The position numbers and the translations under genes were made by a program. From the NCBI RefSeq assembly GCF_028389875.1, contig NC_084664.1, positions 117,993,966 to 118,057,965 of the forward strand: DNA of 64,000 nt, in the 5' to 3' direction. Numbering within the stretch: position 1 is the stretch's first letter; every line of letters begins with the position of its first letter. Positions 33,869 to 47,800 of the stretch are shown here, piece by piece. The stretch comes from Rhea pennata (lineage: Eukaryota; Chordata; Aves; Rheiformes; Rheidae). The notes below the pieces were generated by a model that was given only the letters and a program-made list of their open reading frames with translations, had not been told where the DNA came from and made no database searches.

Positions 33869-36800
33869 GTAAGAATCACTGACTGCCAAAATGGCATGTG
33901 CACTTTAGGATTTAAGCTGCGGCACTCTGCAATTTAATTTGTTTGTATAAGAGCAAAAGGGACATGTGTAGTTGTAGTGGAATGCTCCTAAACTCTTTAT
34001 TTAATCAGATCTCATGCTATGAAGCATATTAACCACTGGTCATATCTTCTAAAACTTCTACTGCTGTAAGGTTTGACTGTCCTTTGTTATTTTTCATTTA
34101 TGTATGCATATAGGGTTCACAGGGCTGTATAACTATAAATCAAAGTTAAACAGATGCCATGATTTGAAGTAGTTATGCATAATGATCTGCAGAGCAGCAT
34201 TCAGTTCATTACATCATCTGTCTTTGATGCACACAAGTTTATTTTCTGGACAGTAACATGTTACAAAATTTTTAAAGCTATTTTTACTTCATTACAATAA
34301 TCTACTCTAAAGAATCTGAAGATGGAAGTAAGGCTATTGCTATTATTATTGTCTATCTATAGTAGGAATATAGAAGAACATAAGTAATAAGGCAGCAACA
34401 ATACAGAACAGGTTTTCAAATTATCTGTCATGGAAATCCAGCTTTGTGCAGACATAGTAGTCCACATATCTTCATTAAGGAGCAAGAGTAACGCTGAGCA
34501 AAATTTCAGTGCTTTTGGTTGAAAGATCGGGACAAATAATTTGGTTATTAGGCCCTATCCCCAAAAAAACTCTGACTATGAAATGCCTAAAATGCTTAAA
34601 GTGAGATGTCTAACTATAGGATAAAGTTCTCAGCTGTTAAAACCTTACCCTAAGCAACAAAACCAAGTCTTTTTGTCTTGGTCTGAAGTTGAGTCACTTT
34701 CACCTGAAGAAAGCAAAAGGAACAAAGGGATTTTTGATTATCTTATTGAGAATATTTAAATCAAACAACATTCAATTTTTTTCTGATTTAAGTAAAAGCT
34801 TGCCTCAGACTAGACAAAATACAGTGCTAGAAACACATAAGTCACAACTTTCTGTATGAGTTCCTTTGTTTTGGAGAGGGAGAGAGAATGTTAAGGTGTC
34901 TTTGTTTTTTTACAAAACTTAAAACTGGGAAAGAGGGGAGTGTATTTTACCTAAACTGCCTCACCACTGTTACGTTATTCCTAAGCATCATGCATCCTCT
35001 TCCCAGTTTCTTCAAACTCAGCAAACCTGGTTTATCATATCTGATGCAGAACCATTGCTTTTTGATTATCATACCTAATCTCCATCCTTCATCCAGAGTT
35101 GTCATGGGAGACCATTCTTTGTTCTTAGTGCTATGCCTGTAAAATCCTATTTCTAAAGCCATATCACAGAAATTTTATTACTTAAATACATAGAAATTCA
35201 AAGGTGGCACAACTCTCAGCTACTCTCCAGGACAAAATATAAAATCCCAACAGGACAGTGCAACTCCAGTGTATGAATGGTAATATTTACAGTGAAGCAT
35301 AGTCCAGCTTGTGCAAGATTTCTCTTAAATTCTATTCCCCTGTAGTCTCATGAGCCTTATCTCTGTGGCCATGCTAAAGGAGTTCCTGCCATCCTTTCCA
35401 TCAGCTTTTCTACTTTTTTCCATGCTCTACTGGTACAAGTGTGCATAGGGTTGCTCTCTTAAAGTCAGAGTACTGATCTGGTTAAGAAAAGTAGGAAAAC
35501 TCTCTTTTAAACAGAGAGTGAGGAAGGGATTTGACCAGTTTATTTTCCATTTGAGTCACTTCTGTGATCCTTTTGACAGACTGACTAGCTTTGTAACTGA
35601 GGACATAGAGAGTGCTGTGACACAACAGGCAGGAATAAATGCCAGAAGAGCCTAAGAGAAGGAAAAGTATCTTAAGCTAGTATTTCCACCTACTGTGGAA
35701 ATTAACCCTGACAAAAGCATCACCCATGTCAGACAAGTTTCCATTAGCCAAGGAGTTAGAAGCTAATGTTCTACTTAAATCATTTGTCACAGACGAGGAT
35801 TGCAATAATATGTGTATGAATGTGCATAGGACATCCAGCTTCACATTGTGAAATACTAATTTAAGATCTCTGTTTTGTTTTCCAGGACACTTGCAGCTGT
35901 ATACAAATATTTATGCTACTTCCTACAGCTCATACCAAGTTTACGAATCAGATATAGTCCCTTCATTAAATATAACTTACCTATTTATTTATTCATTTAA
36001 ATGTAACAGTCTCTCTTTAGTCTGTCTTTTCGCCAGTTAATACCTATATACACACTGCCGAGCTGTCTTTTTACTTGGTATCTTCCATCTTTTAACTGTT
36101 AAGGCACAAAGATTATGTGAATCTCTTCCAAATTCTCTCATCATTTACCTCTTCAAAACACTTTTTGTCAACAATCTCAGTCTTGTTTCAAGAGGCTTTT
36201 TCTGAAAATACCTAGGTAAAATCCTTAGATGAACATAAATATTTTCTCCTTTTGCATCCCCAGTTGTTACATTTTCCCTAATCCTTTTGCATCCTTCTCT
36301 GCAATAGCTTTCCCCCAACTGCAATACCTATTCTCCAAACAAACCTGGTGAACAGTAGCCAAGACACAGACTTTGTAACTTCCAAACAAACCCTTGAACC
36401 ACATACAAACATATATATAGCCGGTTTCCACTTCACTACAGGAAGTTACATGAAGTCTTCCCTGTGGCTTGGCTTCTTAAATCTTTTACCATTACTGTTT
36501 TAGTTTTCTATTTTCCTGAATGTTAGTAATACGAAGTGATAAATGAGCCTAATCATGAAACGAGTATTGTTAATCCTACATGTAGCAGTAGAATAGTTAT
36601 TGTGTTATTGGTTTTCTTAGCTACTTTTGTTTATTTGGTTTACTTGGATTTAGCAGCTTATTTTTTTTTTAATAACACCTTGTTATTTAGGATAGCAACA
36701 TTTAAGGATCTTGTACAATAATTGATATGTTATCCTTCTTGCAAGGTCAACAAGGCTATTTTATTTCAAGGCTATTTTAACTCAAATGTTTTGACTTAAA

Positions 36801-39800
36801 AAGCTCAATTTTACATTGCACAAGAACCTGCCTGATACTTCCAAGAAAATGCACAGTCTGTGTTAGATGACGTTAATTATATATTTAAAGATATAAATCA
36901 AATTGTTTCAGAGTGATCCAGAGAGTAATCTGGCAAGGAAAGACAGTGTTCCTCATTGTGGCTCTCTGACACATAAAACTCACAAATAAACACCGAGAAC
37001 AAAAATAATGTGCTAAAAGTTGAGATAATCTGATCTAACTTTATAACATCATTAAATCAAATGTCAAATTTAAAGGAGTATGAATATTAACTTTTTCTGG
37101 TAATATAACTTTGGATTTGAAGCTTATTTTTAATAATTGTCATCTCTTAGTTCTCTAATCAAAAGTAAGTTTGTAAGTATACTGCAGCTGCTACCATAGG
37201 AGAGTACTATGCAACAAGAAGGTTTTGTGAACCAGTTTTCTTTCACAGATGCAATGAAATAATAATATATCAGTTATGGCCTTGTATTTCATACTTCCAG
37301 CATTCCTCTAGTATGGTTCCAAGGCTCTGATATTTTATAGAATCATATTCTTTTATCTTCAATTAAAGTAATAGAAGATTATGAGGTTCAAGTTTCAGTC
37401 ATATTTAACTTTTCTAGCTAAGACTACTTTTTTTTGCTTTGAAGTAAATCCAGATGTTTCTTATAAAAAGCCTTAGTTGCTAATTTAGAAAAGATTACCT
37501 TTGTGGAACAAAAGGCATCATTTTCTAGACTAATTAATCTTGAGTCTATACATCACTAGCAGTGCCCATTCTAGAACTAACCCGTGCAACTCCATGCACA
37601 GACTCATACAGAAGTGGGAGGAAAACTTAGCTTTCATGAAGAGGTTTACCCTAGGATTACATGTTGTTTTAAGAGTAATCCAAAATAAAATCATTCCTAG
37701 CAGTAACAGTTAAAACAAGAATATGAAGAAATATTTGAGGGGAGTTTTTCTTTTGAAATGTTCATGTTAAAAGTTAAAAAAGTTACTTCCACTAAAGTCA
37801 TTTACTGACTGATCCCTGATCCATGTCTCAATAACTATAAAGCTGCTAAATTCTTCAGCCAGTTGTATTGTCCAATTTTATAAAGTCAAGAGGCAGAAAT
37901 ATTTAATAAAACGCTCATGTTACATACCGTAATATTTCTGGAAAGAAAATATCTTAAAATGTACTTTTTTAAATTTTAAACTCAGCAAATAAAATATTTC
38001 TACTGAAGAATTTGTGAGGAATTTTCTGACAACAAAAGGACAGTTCATGAAAGCCAAAACATTCGAACATACCATCTTTTATGAAGCTTTTGTCGGAAAA
38101 TGTTCCTAAACTTTAGAATGTGATTTCAGAGGATTTCTACCTACATATCCCTTATTTTAGGTGAGTATCTAACAGGAGGTATCTTTTGGATATATTTCTT
38201 GTGGGGTCTTTTACTGATGTAAGTAAGAGAGAGACTCATGCAATTACATGGAAGGATAATCCCACCACCTAATTTGAGACTTTATTTCATAATGGAGAGA
38301 GAGAAAGAAACACCTAATGTAGATGGTAGGGATTTTTCTGATGTTATATTATATGTGTGATTACCCTCCATGTTATCAGAGGCATATGAAATATCCAGAA
38401 GCATAAATAATCATTAGTGTAGGAAAACATTCATTATCTGAACCCATGCTGTCATTGCATATTAAAAGGACTGCATATAACACTAAATATAAGGATTATC
38501 ACTATGAGATTAAGGAATTTATAAACTTCCTATGCCATGGATATCACTCTGTATAAAAATAATATACCATAACATACTGTTTTATTGCAAACAAGAAAGT
38601 ATCTTGCTCTAGATCACACACAGATTCCTTTCAAATAGTGCATGCATAATGTTTTGAAATTTACATCAGAAGGATAACATGCAAGCAAAAAGTATTTTTA
38701 TTACTGTAAAAGGAGAGATTGATAAGAGAGACTGATCAAACAGTAGCCTTACTATTCAGGTGTCATAGGAGTTATTTCACTGTAACCTCTATATGTAAAA
38801 TAACTGCAAAAGGATACATTAGCACTACTAACTAAGATCAAACAATATTTTTGCATAAATCAGAATATAAATGACCTAAATTAAGAGTAGAATTAGTCTG
38901 AAACCTCAAGATTCTGTTACATTCGGAGTAATAACTGTTCATTGGAAATTCACATTTCTGAAATAGGAGCGTGGCTGAAGAATCAAAAGAGCAGACTGTA
39001 GGCTAGGCTTACATTCTTGGACTGCTTCCCTAATTTCACTTTTAAAGATGTCATTCAAGTCCTAAAACTCACAGTACAAATCTCCATCATGCAGTTTAGC
39101 TGTTAATCACTGCAGTAGTGCAATAAATTAATAGAAGGTTTTGAGAGCTTTTGCAATACATGTTTTTAATGGCTAAAATCTTATCCTCAGAGATGCAATT
39201 CCTTGCATATATAAATAGAAACAATCTGGTCCAATTCCTTCTACTGCTTTTCAGAAAAAAAGCAATCAGAATTTGTTAAACAGACTTCAGAGGAAGTAGA
39301 GTCTTAGTCTTTAAAGACAGATGTTTTCTGATTAAGCTTTCTCATTTAAAAATCAAGCAAGTCACAGATAACTTTAGCAAAGTTTAGAGCTGGTGTAATT
39401 CCAGTGCTTTGCTCAGTTTTCAGTATCTGCTTTATTTAGTTTTGAAGATAGTGTTTAAATAGTTTGAACCCTAAGAACTGAAACAATGCTACTCTTCTTA
39501 GGAAAACACTTTGTGAGTTGAATCTAAATAATAAAACCTAAAGTTATCCTAAATAAAGTTCTCCTGCCATCTTGCTAAGTTGTTGATTATACTAAGTAAA
39601 TAGGTGGTGCTAAAAAATAAATAAATACATTCTCATGAATAGAATCTCATTTAGGCAGAAGGTCATATACTAACAGTTACATAGAGATGATGATACTACC
39701 CATTATTATTAATGCTTATTCTTCCCACTACAAAATTCCCATTTATTTGCTTATAATTTAGGTAAACATTAATTTATTCAGATAGAAATTTTCTATATAA

Positions 39801-40141
39801 TTTCCTAGGTTGAACTTTCCCCAAAGCTACGAAAAAATTCTATGAGTTTAAAGCAGAAAACAAACCCCCAAAACTCATTGCATGTCTTGTTCCCCCAGAG
39901 GAAAAAGCGGTAAAATCCTTTAGGCATAATTTGAATAGTCTACATTTTGAAAGAGAAATAATGGCAGTTTACATGATCTATTTGCTCATCATGAGTTTTT
40001 GTTTATGTTCTCCATAAACATTTGAAAAAAATATAGTTGATTTCTTAGAACTTAGCAAGTGAAATTTTAAAGATTCTACCCTCACTAAGCCTCTGTCAAC
40101 CTCTCAGAGTTTCAAAAACTGACAAGAAAATCATGTTTGCC

Positions 40142-40165
40142 AAAAAAAAAAAAAAAAAAAAAAAA
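40142..40165. repeat. Poly-A tract (A24)
   Basis: A perfect run of 24 A, with no retroposon body recognised upstream. Confidence 0.9.
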
Positions 40166-41840
40166 GGATTCGAACAGTATTGCAATTACTTTTTGTGGAA
40201 GTGAGACATTTTGGCAGGGAAGAATGCATAATATATTATACCCGATACAATAAATACACCTAGTCTTTGAGATTCTGGGAATAGTTATATGTTCTGGTGA
40301 ATGTTTCAGACACCATAAGAAGAAAACCACACTAGAAGTAGTTTTATTTGATCATACTTAAGTTTAAATTTAAAATTTTGAATCATAATTCTGTTATATC
40401 CTTGTTAATTAAAACTACTTACTTGTATGAGTAACTTTTTGCAGTACATTTCTAGGCATGTTTGAGCACTTATAGATTAGTGGCTATCTGCTATATCTTG
40501 CCTTGAGATCTCCTTTGCAATCTGTAGGCCATGGCATCAGTCAAGAGCTAAAATAGCCTTTGGCATAATTTACAGTAACCTGTAAATTATCTAAGACTGA
40601 ACTACTATCTGAGGATCTCCAAAGCTCCCTATACTTTTCTTTTGCTAGTGATATACTTCCTATCCCAAAGGCAACAAAGAGCAAATATTCTACACAACTC
40701 TAAGGCAGTCCTGGGAGAGCTCTCTATCTCCATTACTTTTTATCAGTATTGGGAAGAGGGGAACAGTAGGATTTTCCTAGGGTCTGTATAAACAAAGAAT
40801 GAAAATAGTGCCTTCCTCAGGAATTTATGTCTGTCCTAGGTTCAGCATCTGGAGCTTCCATTATATGTACAACTATAGATACGTACACACGTGCACAAAT
40901 AAATATCTACCACTTGCAAAAAATGTGTCTTTTCATGTACTTCTACCACTACACAGAAGGTAATTTAGTCTGATCTGAAATGCAATGACACAAGTAAAGT
41001 TCGTGTAGCACCATATACTTAACAACCACCAAAAGGTGCATGAAAATCATTCTGCCAAAAATATATTAGGCCCTATAATTGTATATTGTTGCTTTCAGAG
41101 TTTTTCACAAGCAAAAACTTGATGAGATTAGCTTTACCAAGTAGCTCTGAATAAAGAGAATATTACATTTTTAAGACCTGTGGTTATGAAGTTCTTTTCT
41201 GTGTTCTCAAATATAACAAATAACTCTTAGATATTGAATATTTAATTTATTTTGATTTAGGAATAAAATTTAGGAAAATTAAAGCTAAACAGTACCTTAG
41301 AGACATTCCTGAATCGTCGCATTTTCTGAGTCACCAACTACTTTTTTCTTAAGACTTCGTAGTAGAATGACATTGCGAGTTAATTATACAAACTGGAAAG
41401 AAGAGGAAATGAAAGGATACAAAGGAAAGAAATTCTACATTTCAGAACACTATTGGAGAGAATCAAACAGACCAAAGCATGAAATGAATAATTCAAATTA
41501 CATTTAAATCGAAGATTAGTGGTATGGCACCAGGATATGCAAATCTAAATGTATGTGGAATCAGATACAGGCAGTCTGGAAAATATATTTTGTGATAGGA
41601 GGAGATCCTTTTATGTGTAATACCTTCCACATACAAAGGTAAACATTCTCTCTGGTTTACTAATTATCTAGTTTCCGTAGTTAGCGTACATCTTTAAAGA
41701 GAATTCTGACTTTAAGTGATGGTAGAGAATAGGACTCAACAGCTTAGGGAGACAGAAACTACCTTACAGAAACTTACCTCATAGTAGGTTCTGGCTAATT
41801 GTGTAAATAAAAGGTTCCAATTTGCTATCCCAATGGAAAG

Positions 41841-41862
41841 AAAAAAAAAAAAAAAAAAAAAA
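41841..41862. repeat. Poly-A tract (A22)
   Basis: A run of 22 A preceded by GGAAAG. Confidence 0.9.
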
Positions 41863-44800
41863 GCAGCTTCTGTGGAAAGCAAACAAAATGTCACAGGAAC
41901 AGCTTTACATTTTACATTGAAGAAACTATGCACAACTGGCTAACCAATACTATAACAGTTAATCAATGTCTGTGTGGTCTGTTAATGAAAGTTTCTAATT
42001 TTTTTTTTAAATCCCAGTTGTGTTATTTAGATATTTTTCAGTGCCCTTGCTATGATATTTTTATTTCATGAATTGTTTCATTGCTTTTTTTGCTTGCTTT
42101 CATGATCTCTGTTTTCTTCATTTCCTGTTTTATTTTTCCTACATTATCTTTTCAGTAAATACAAGTTTTAGGAAATAAATATTTATATAAACCAAAGAAA
42201 TAGTTTTTTTTTTTAAAAAAAAATAATTGCATATCACAAAGTTAGTAATATTTGTTATTCAACAGAAAATAGTTGCTACCTTTAATTTCCTGAAAAATAA
42301 TGTTTCATTTTAGTTATTCCTGTATTCAAGGTAGCTTAGTTTAAAATCCTTAGCTTAGGTTTCTGGCCTGCAAAATGGACACGTCACTCCTGTTATGCAC
42401 ACTGAGATATTCAGATGAAGAGATATGACATTGAATTATATGTTGTTTTATGAGTTGATATTTAGCTGCTATTTCCTAAGTTACATGGTATATCTTGAAT
42501 TATTTTCTACAAAAACTCCATTTCCTACACATATAGCATTAGCTTCTCTAATAGGAAATCAGAAACCAGACTTAGATCCTCAGCTGCTGCAAAATGTCAT
42601 AATTCTAGCAAGCCAAAGATCAACCTATTCTGCAGATTATAGAAGACAAACAGAAATCCACTTCTTTTATCAAGGGTCAGTGTTTGCTGTTGCCTCAGTT
42701 TATGGAACAATAAAATGACATAGTACCTGAATAAGAGGGAATAGCTTTTAAAAATAAAAAGGAAGGAGTAAAATTGAACAACCTTGTTATGGAATGTTTT
42801 CCCAGGGAAAGAAGATACTTATGATAGAGAGCATACACAATTTAAGGGGAATAAAGGAAAAAAAAAAAGAAAAAGAACCGTATGGTAAGAGGGTGGATGC
42901 CTTAATGGCATCAGTTGTGCATATTGTAGTTTGCAGTACAGATAAATACAGCATTTTTCTGCAGAACATATAGATAAAATATCATCCGTCTTTTAATCTA
43001 TAAATATAAACTGAATTTTTATATTAAATAAATAAATAAATTAAATATCAATAATACATAATCAGTAAAAAATAGAGCAATAAACTTTGATTATTGAAAA
43101 GATATATGCTCAAGCACCCTACAGTTAAGAGAAAAGCATCCTCATTTCTCCAGGATTCTAAAAGATAGAAATTATTTAGTGATGAATAATCGACGTGAAA
43201 TCAACAGCCTGTCTCCATCACCTTATATCATCTAGGTCAACAGGAGAGTGACAGGTATTTAAATAAAAAATTATTTTCACTCAGCTTGTGTAGATGCAAA
43301 CAATATTACTATCAGATGCAAGGATGAAAGGAAGTGAAAATAGGCCAAAATATGAATTGTACATGTAATAGCAGAGAATGGATATATCAAGTCTGGAGTA
43401 TGTTCTAGGGTGAGTCCTGTCAACATAATGAAGATCCTTTTGTGATCACAACCTCTTCTCATCCTGTCATCTCCAGTGATTGCTTTCAGTTCGTCTTTCT
43501 CACATCATCATTGCCATTAACATATTGCAGTATCAGTTCTCCAAGAGTACTGTATTTGCTGTGTATACTTTTTGCATTTTATTTCCATGTTGCATAATTC
43601 CTGTGAAAAAACACTGATTTCATGATCACAGGTTCTTCAGGTCTGCATAACCTCAAGACACTCTTTAATAGACTGCAAGTGACTAACGCATAAAAAACAC
43701 ACTAAAAGCACTTTATGGGAGTTGTTTGCAGGAAGTACCATTTGTTAATGACCCAAGACAAAATAACCCCACATATGATCACTTGAAAGCTAGATAACTC
43801 ATTTTAATTAGCTTGGTAAGAACAGAAATGCAACTCTTTATAATGAACTAGAAAGGTGTTCAATTTAACAGTTAACTGTAAACTTTTAACTGTAGACAAC
43901 TGACCTGAAAATTTGGAGCCTCTACCTTACTATCTGTCATATATCCTTTTGTTGTCTTTTATTCTCCTACTTTTTCCACACACTTTTTCCATGGAACCAA
44001 AGTCTTCCAAATTAAAATTGTTAAAATATAATAGATGAATCCATCATTAAAAACTACAAGGAATGTTCTTTTTTAAAAAAAATACATGACATACATCTGA
44101 TAATTCCTTTAAAAATGTCAGATACATGATTTGGAAGATTAGATTCCCTTGAAATATCCTCTTAGGTGTAGGACAGGATACCATTTAGATTCAATTAAAA
44201 AGGAATGATGTGCCTTGTCTCATTGGCTGATGAAAAATTCTCCCATGACAACTTTTATTTGGATCCTGTTGCCAGGCCTTGATCCGAACTCTGTGGATTC
44301 TTACGAGACTTTTAGAATGCTTAATATATTTTTTGTTTAGATATGGTTATGTTAAATTATCCTTTTACATACTCACATGTATTTTTTGTTTTAGTAATGA
44401 ACAAATAAATAACTAGAGAGACTGTATACTCTGACAAATAAGCAGGAGTTTATATTCAGTAGACTAGGCCTATATCTACAAGGTTTTTCTGCTGTAGAGT
44501 ATTAAGGAGATAAAAGAGAGCTTTCTCAGTTTTGTCAGATTCGTTACATTATTTTCTAAGAGAAATTGAAGTGTCATTGCAATAGTCATTTGATAAGCAA
44601 CGTAGAAAGCAGAACTGCCCTGAAGAGTTTTTTATTTAATAGATAAGACCTGCGTTGCTACCTTCAAAAATAAAAGGAAAATGAATGACATCCCAAATTT
44701 CTAGACTTCTGTTTTCCTCTTTTGAAAAGAATTAAGACTCTATTGTCGTTTTTTGTATCTGTCTTTTGATCTTTTTTAAACTTCCTTCTGCATCATTCAG

Positions 44801-47800
44801 AGGGAGGAACATCTCCCAGACTTTTTCAGCACACTGATAATACTTGTGAAGAAAACACAATTGTCAACAGCTGAATCCAGATAAAAAGAATATTATCTCT
44901 ATTTTATAGCCAGAAAAATCAGAGCAGAAATAAAAAGTATACCTATATTTCCCCAAAATAGAACAATATCATCACTATAAGACTATTATTTTGGAAATTT
45001 GAAGCCAGTCCTATCTGCTGACAAGGTAGATTACTCTGAATATTTACAACCCCTGTGTTTTTTTCAAATGAAATTCAGAAAATTCCAAAAAGATAGAAAA
45101 TTCTGATTAATTCTATTAATATATTTGTGGATTTGATTATTCTGTTGTGTCTGATTTGTTTAGAAGGAAAGTAGTATAATAACCAAATCATCTACTTTTC
45201 AAACATTCGATATACTTCTCTGAAAGAGGTGATAATTTTTCCTGGGAAACTTTCACTGTGTTTGGGTTTGATAAAATTTAGTTTGCTTCAGCCACAAAAA
45301 GGATATAGATATTCTGTTAATTAAAAGTGAGTAAGCTATACGGTCATATGTGGGAACTATGGTAAGAAGCTCTGGACAGATTTATTGGCAGATTAATTCC
45401 AAGGGGAATTAGTCTCTAGTATTGGGACTAGAGATGAAACAAATCAATGGTTCTAGCAACTGCAGCATTTTTCGCAAAGTTTTGCAAAGTTTTGTTGTTA
45501 AATGAAGTTTATGAGAAGTAATTAGGGAGTAGCGCTTAACTTAAGCCCTAGCACTTTTGAAAAATATAATGCAATGGATGTACTAGAGAAAACTATAAAC
45601 TGACACATAAACTTTGATGGCCAACTTAATGAACAGGATAAAACCTGGTTATTTTATGTAAATAGAAGACTCAATAAACGCTCCACTGGCACAGAACAAT
45701 TCTGGTAATTAAGGAAATTCTCCTGTGATATTAAGGCATAGTGCCAAATGTACTAATTACACTTCTTGTCTAGAGAGCCTGGGCCCTTGCTCATGCATTT
45801 TTCTTAGCCTAGCTAGTAGGCACAGAAAAGCTTTTTATTTAGACTGCCTGGCTTCCCTGAGTTTATAATTTTGAGAGTTGCATGTGCTGAAGGTGGAGAG
45901 TTTGTCCAGAGACAATAGTTCTCCAAAACAATCCAGTAACTCCTTCATGTTCAGGGTCCCAAAAATTGCCCTACACAAAAGGGTGGGTAAATTTTTTGAA
46001 AGTTCAGAAGATTTGTAAATTGATAAGCCTGTTTCTCAATCAGATTAACACTGTAATGGAAAGTTAATACTACCATTTCCCAAATATAAAAGGAATCAGA
46101 TAACTTTCCTATCCTGTGAACATTCTGTGAAGACTAAGAACACTATTTCTCAAAACACATTTTATATTCTTCCTGTAAATTCAAGCATTGTCTGCTAAAA
46201 AGATTAAATATTACTCGTAAAGGATCTTATCAGCTTGGATTTCATAACATTTCTACCAAGTTATCACATATAAAGGGAAAATGGCACATTGGTTACACAA
46301 CTAGGATATTAGGAAAATTAGGTCCTGTTCAATATGTTTACTTGAGCAGATTTCCAAAACTGCTGAAATAAACACAAAATTAATCACCTAATAAAGGTAT
46401 ATTCCCTCACTTTTCTTAGTTCCTACCTCATTTCAAAAGTAAAACAGCAGGTGAAGCTACAGAGAAGTAATAAAAACTACCTCCAAGTGAAGTGGATGTA
46501 CAGTCCTTTTCTGCTAACTTTGCAGTGAAAATCAGGTTCTACTACCCAGCTTGCAAAATACTGCCTTAGTCTGGCCTAGTTTAGGTTTACAATCAGTGAG
46601 TAGTTAAGCCAAAAATACAAGATGGAAGTATTGCTCCAGTTGATTGCTATATGAGCAAGCACATGCTCATGTACAATGAAGAAAACCAATTCAGGTAAAA
46701 GACTATTTAGCTCTAGCCTTGAAACAAAACAGAAATTTGTCTGGTAAAGGGAATATCACATATTTTAAACCATCCATATAATACAAGATCTTAAAAGAAA
46801 TTGTATATGTATATATTCTGCCAATGAGGAACTTAACACTTCAGTGTCTACTGAGCACGATATTCTCATGAACAAACATCCAGCTCATTTCAGATGAAGA
46901 TCTTACTCTATTGAAATCAGTCCACCTTATTAGAGTATAGGAGAAAAGATAAAATATAAATACACGACTGGATCATAAGCCACTCCTCACTTTTTCCACT
47001 TAATGAATAGTAGCAGTTCACTTTCAAAGAAAAATTTCAATAAGAAACAATTATATCTGAAGCAGCTTTCGAATTTACTATATCCTTCAGCATTTATCTA
47101 GCCTTACTATCTGAGCACCACTCCAGTCGTTAAATCAGCACAGGACATTTCTTTTAGTGCAGACAAACAAAGCAAACAAGAAACAATCATTTCTAAAAAA
47201 AAAGCAGTATTTTTTGCACATGCCTCTTTTCAGCTACTTCTCTTTCGTTCTCCTTAGCCTCTTCCTTTCACCTTTTTATGTTTTTATTGAGGAGGAAGGG
47301 GGTGGCCTGGGCTATTTTTACAAGCAGTGATTCACAGTCTTTAATGTTTCTCTATAGCCATCAGACTGGGATGAGTGCTAGTGATTAACAATGTACAAAA
47401 TCTGACATACACAACAATATACTACAGAGTCACCTGAAATTACCTTAGGATTTACCAAAACAAAACAAAAAAAATAATTAGTATGTTTTGGTTTCCTGTT
47501 AATGAGTTATATTCAGAATTCAGAAATTCTTTTAAATATATATTTAGTATGTTGTTTCCTTCCAAGTTCAATGATATAATAATTTGTGTGTGAAGGGGGT
47601 CTTTTAATCACTTACATGAAGAAGAAAATTGTATCAGTTAGCTTTGTCAATAACCTCAGACAATGTGAAATTGGCAGAAAAAGGAGAGAAAGAAAGAGGC
47701 AGTAAAGCAGAAGTTATTTCTTAGTCTGCAGTATTCGTTAATGTTTGGATTCATTTTTGTTCTCAGCTAGTCAAATAGAATACACTTTATTTTACATAGC

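Larger units (their letters stand above)
30081..40100. other. Intergenic region upstream of B4GALT6: no gene seen
   Basis: AT-rich with only scattered short frames. It contains A20 at 33388-33407 and (ATTT)n at 33847-33868. No exon-like frame with matching splice sites and no recognisable repeat family was found by eye. Confidence 0.65.
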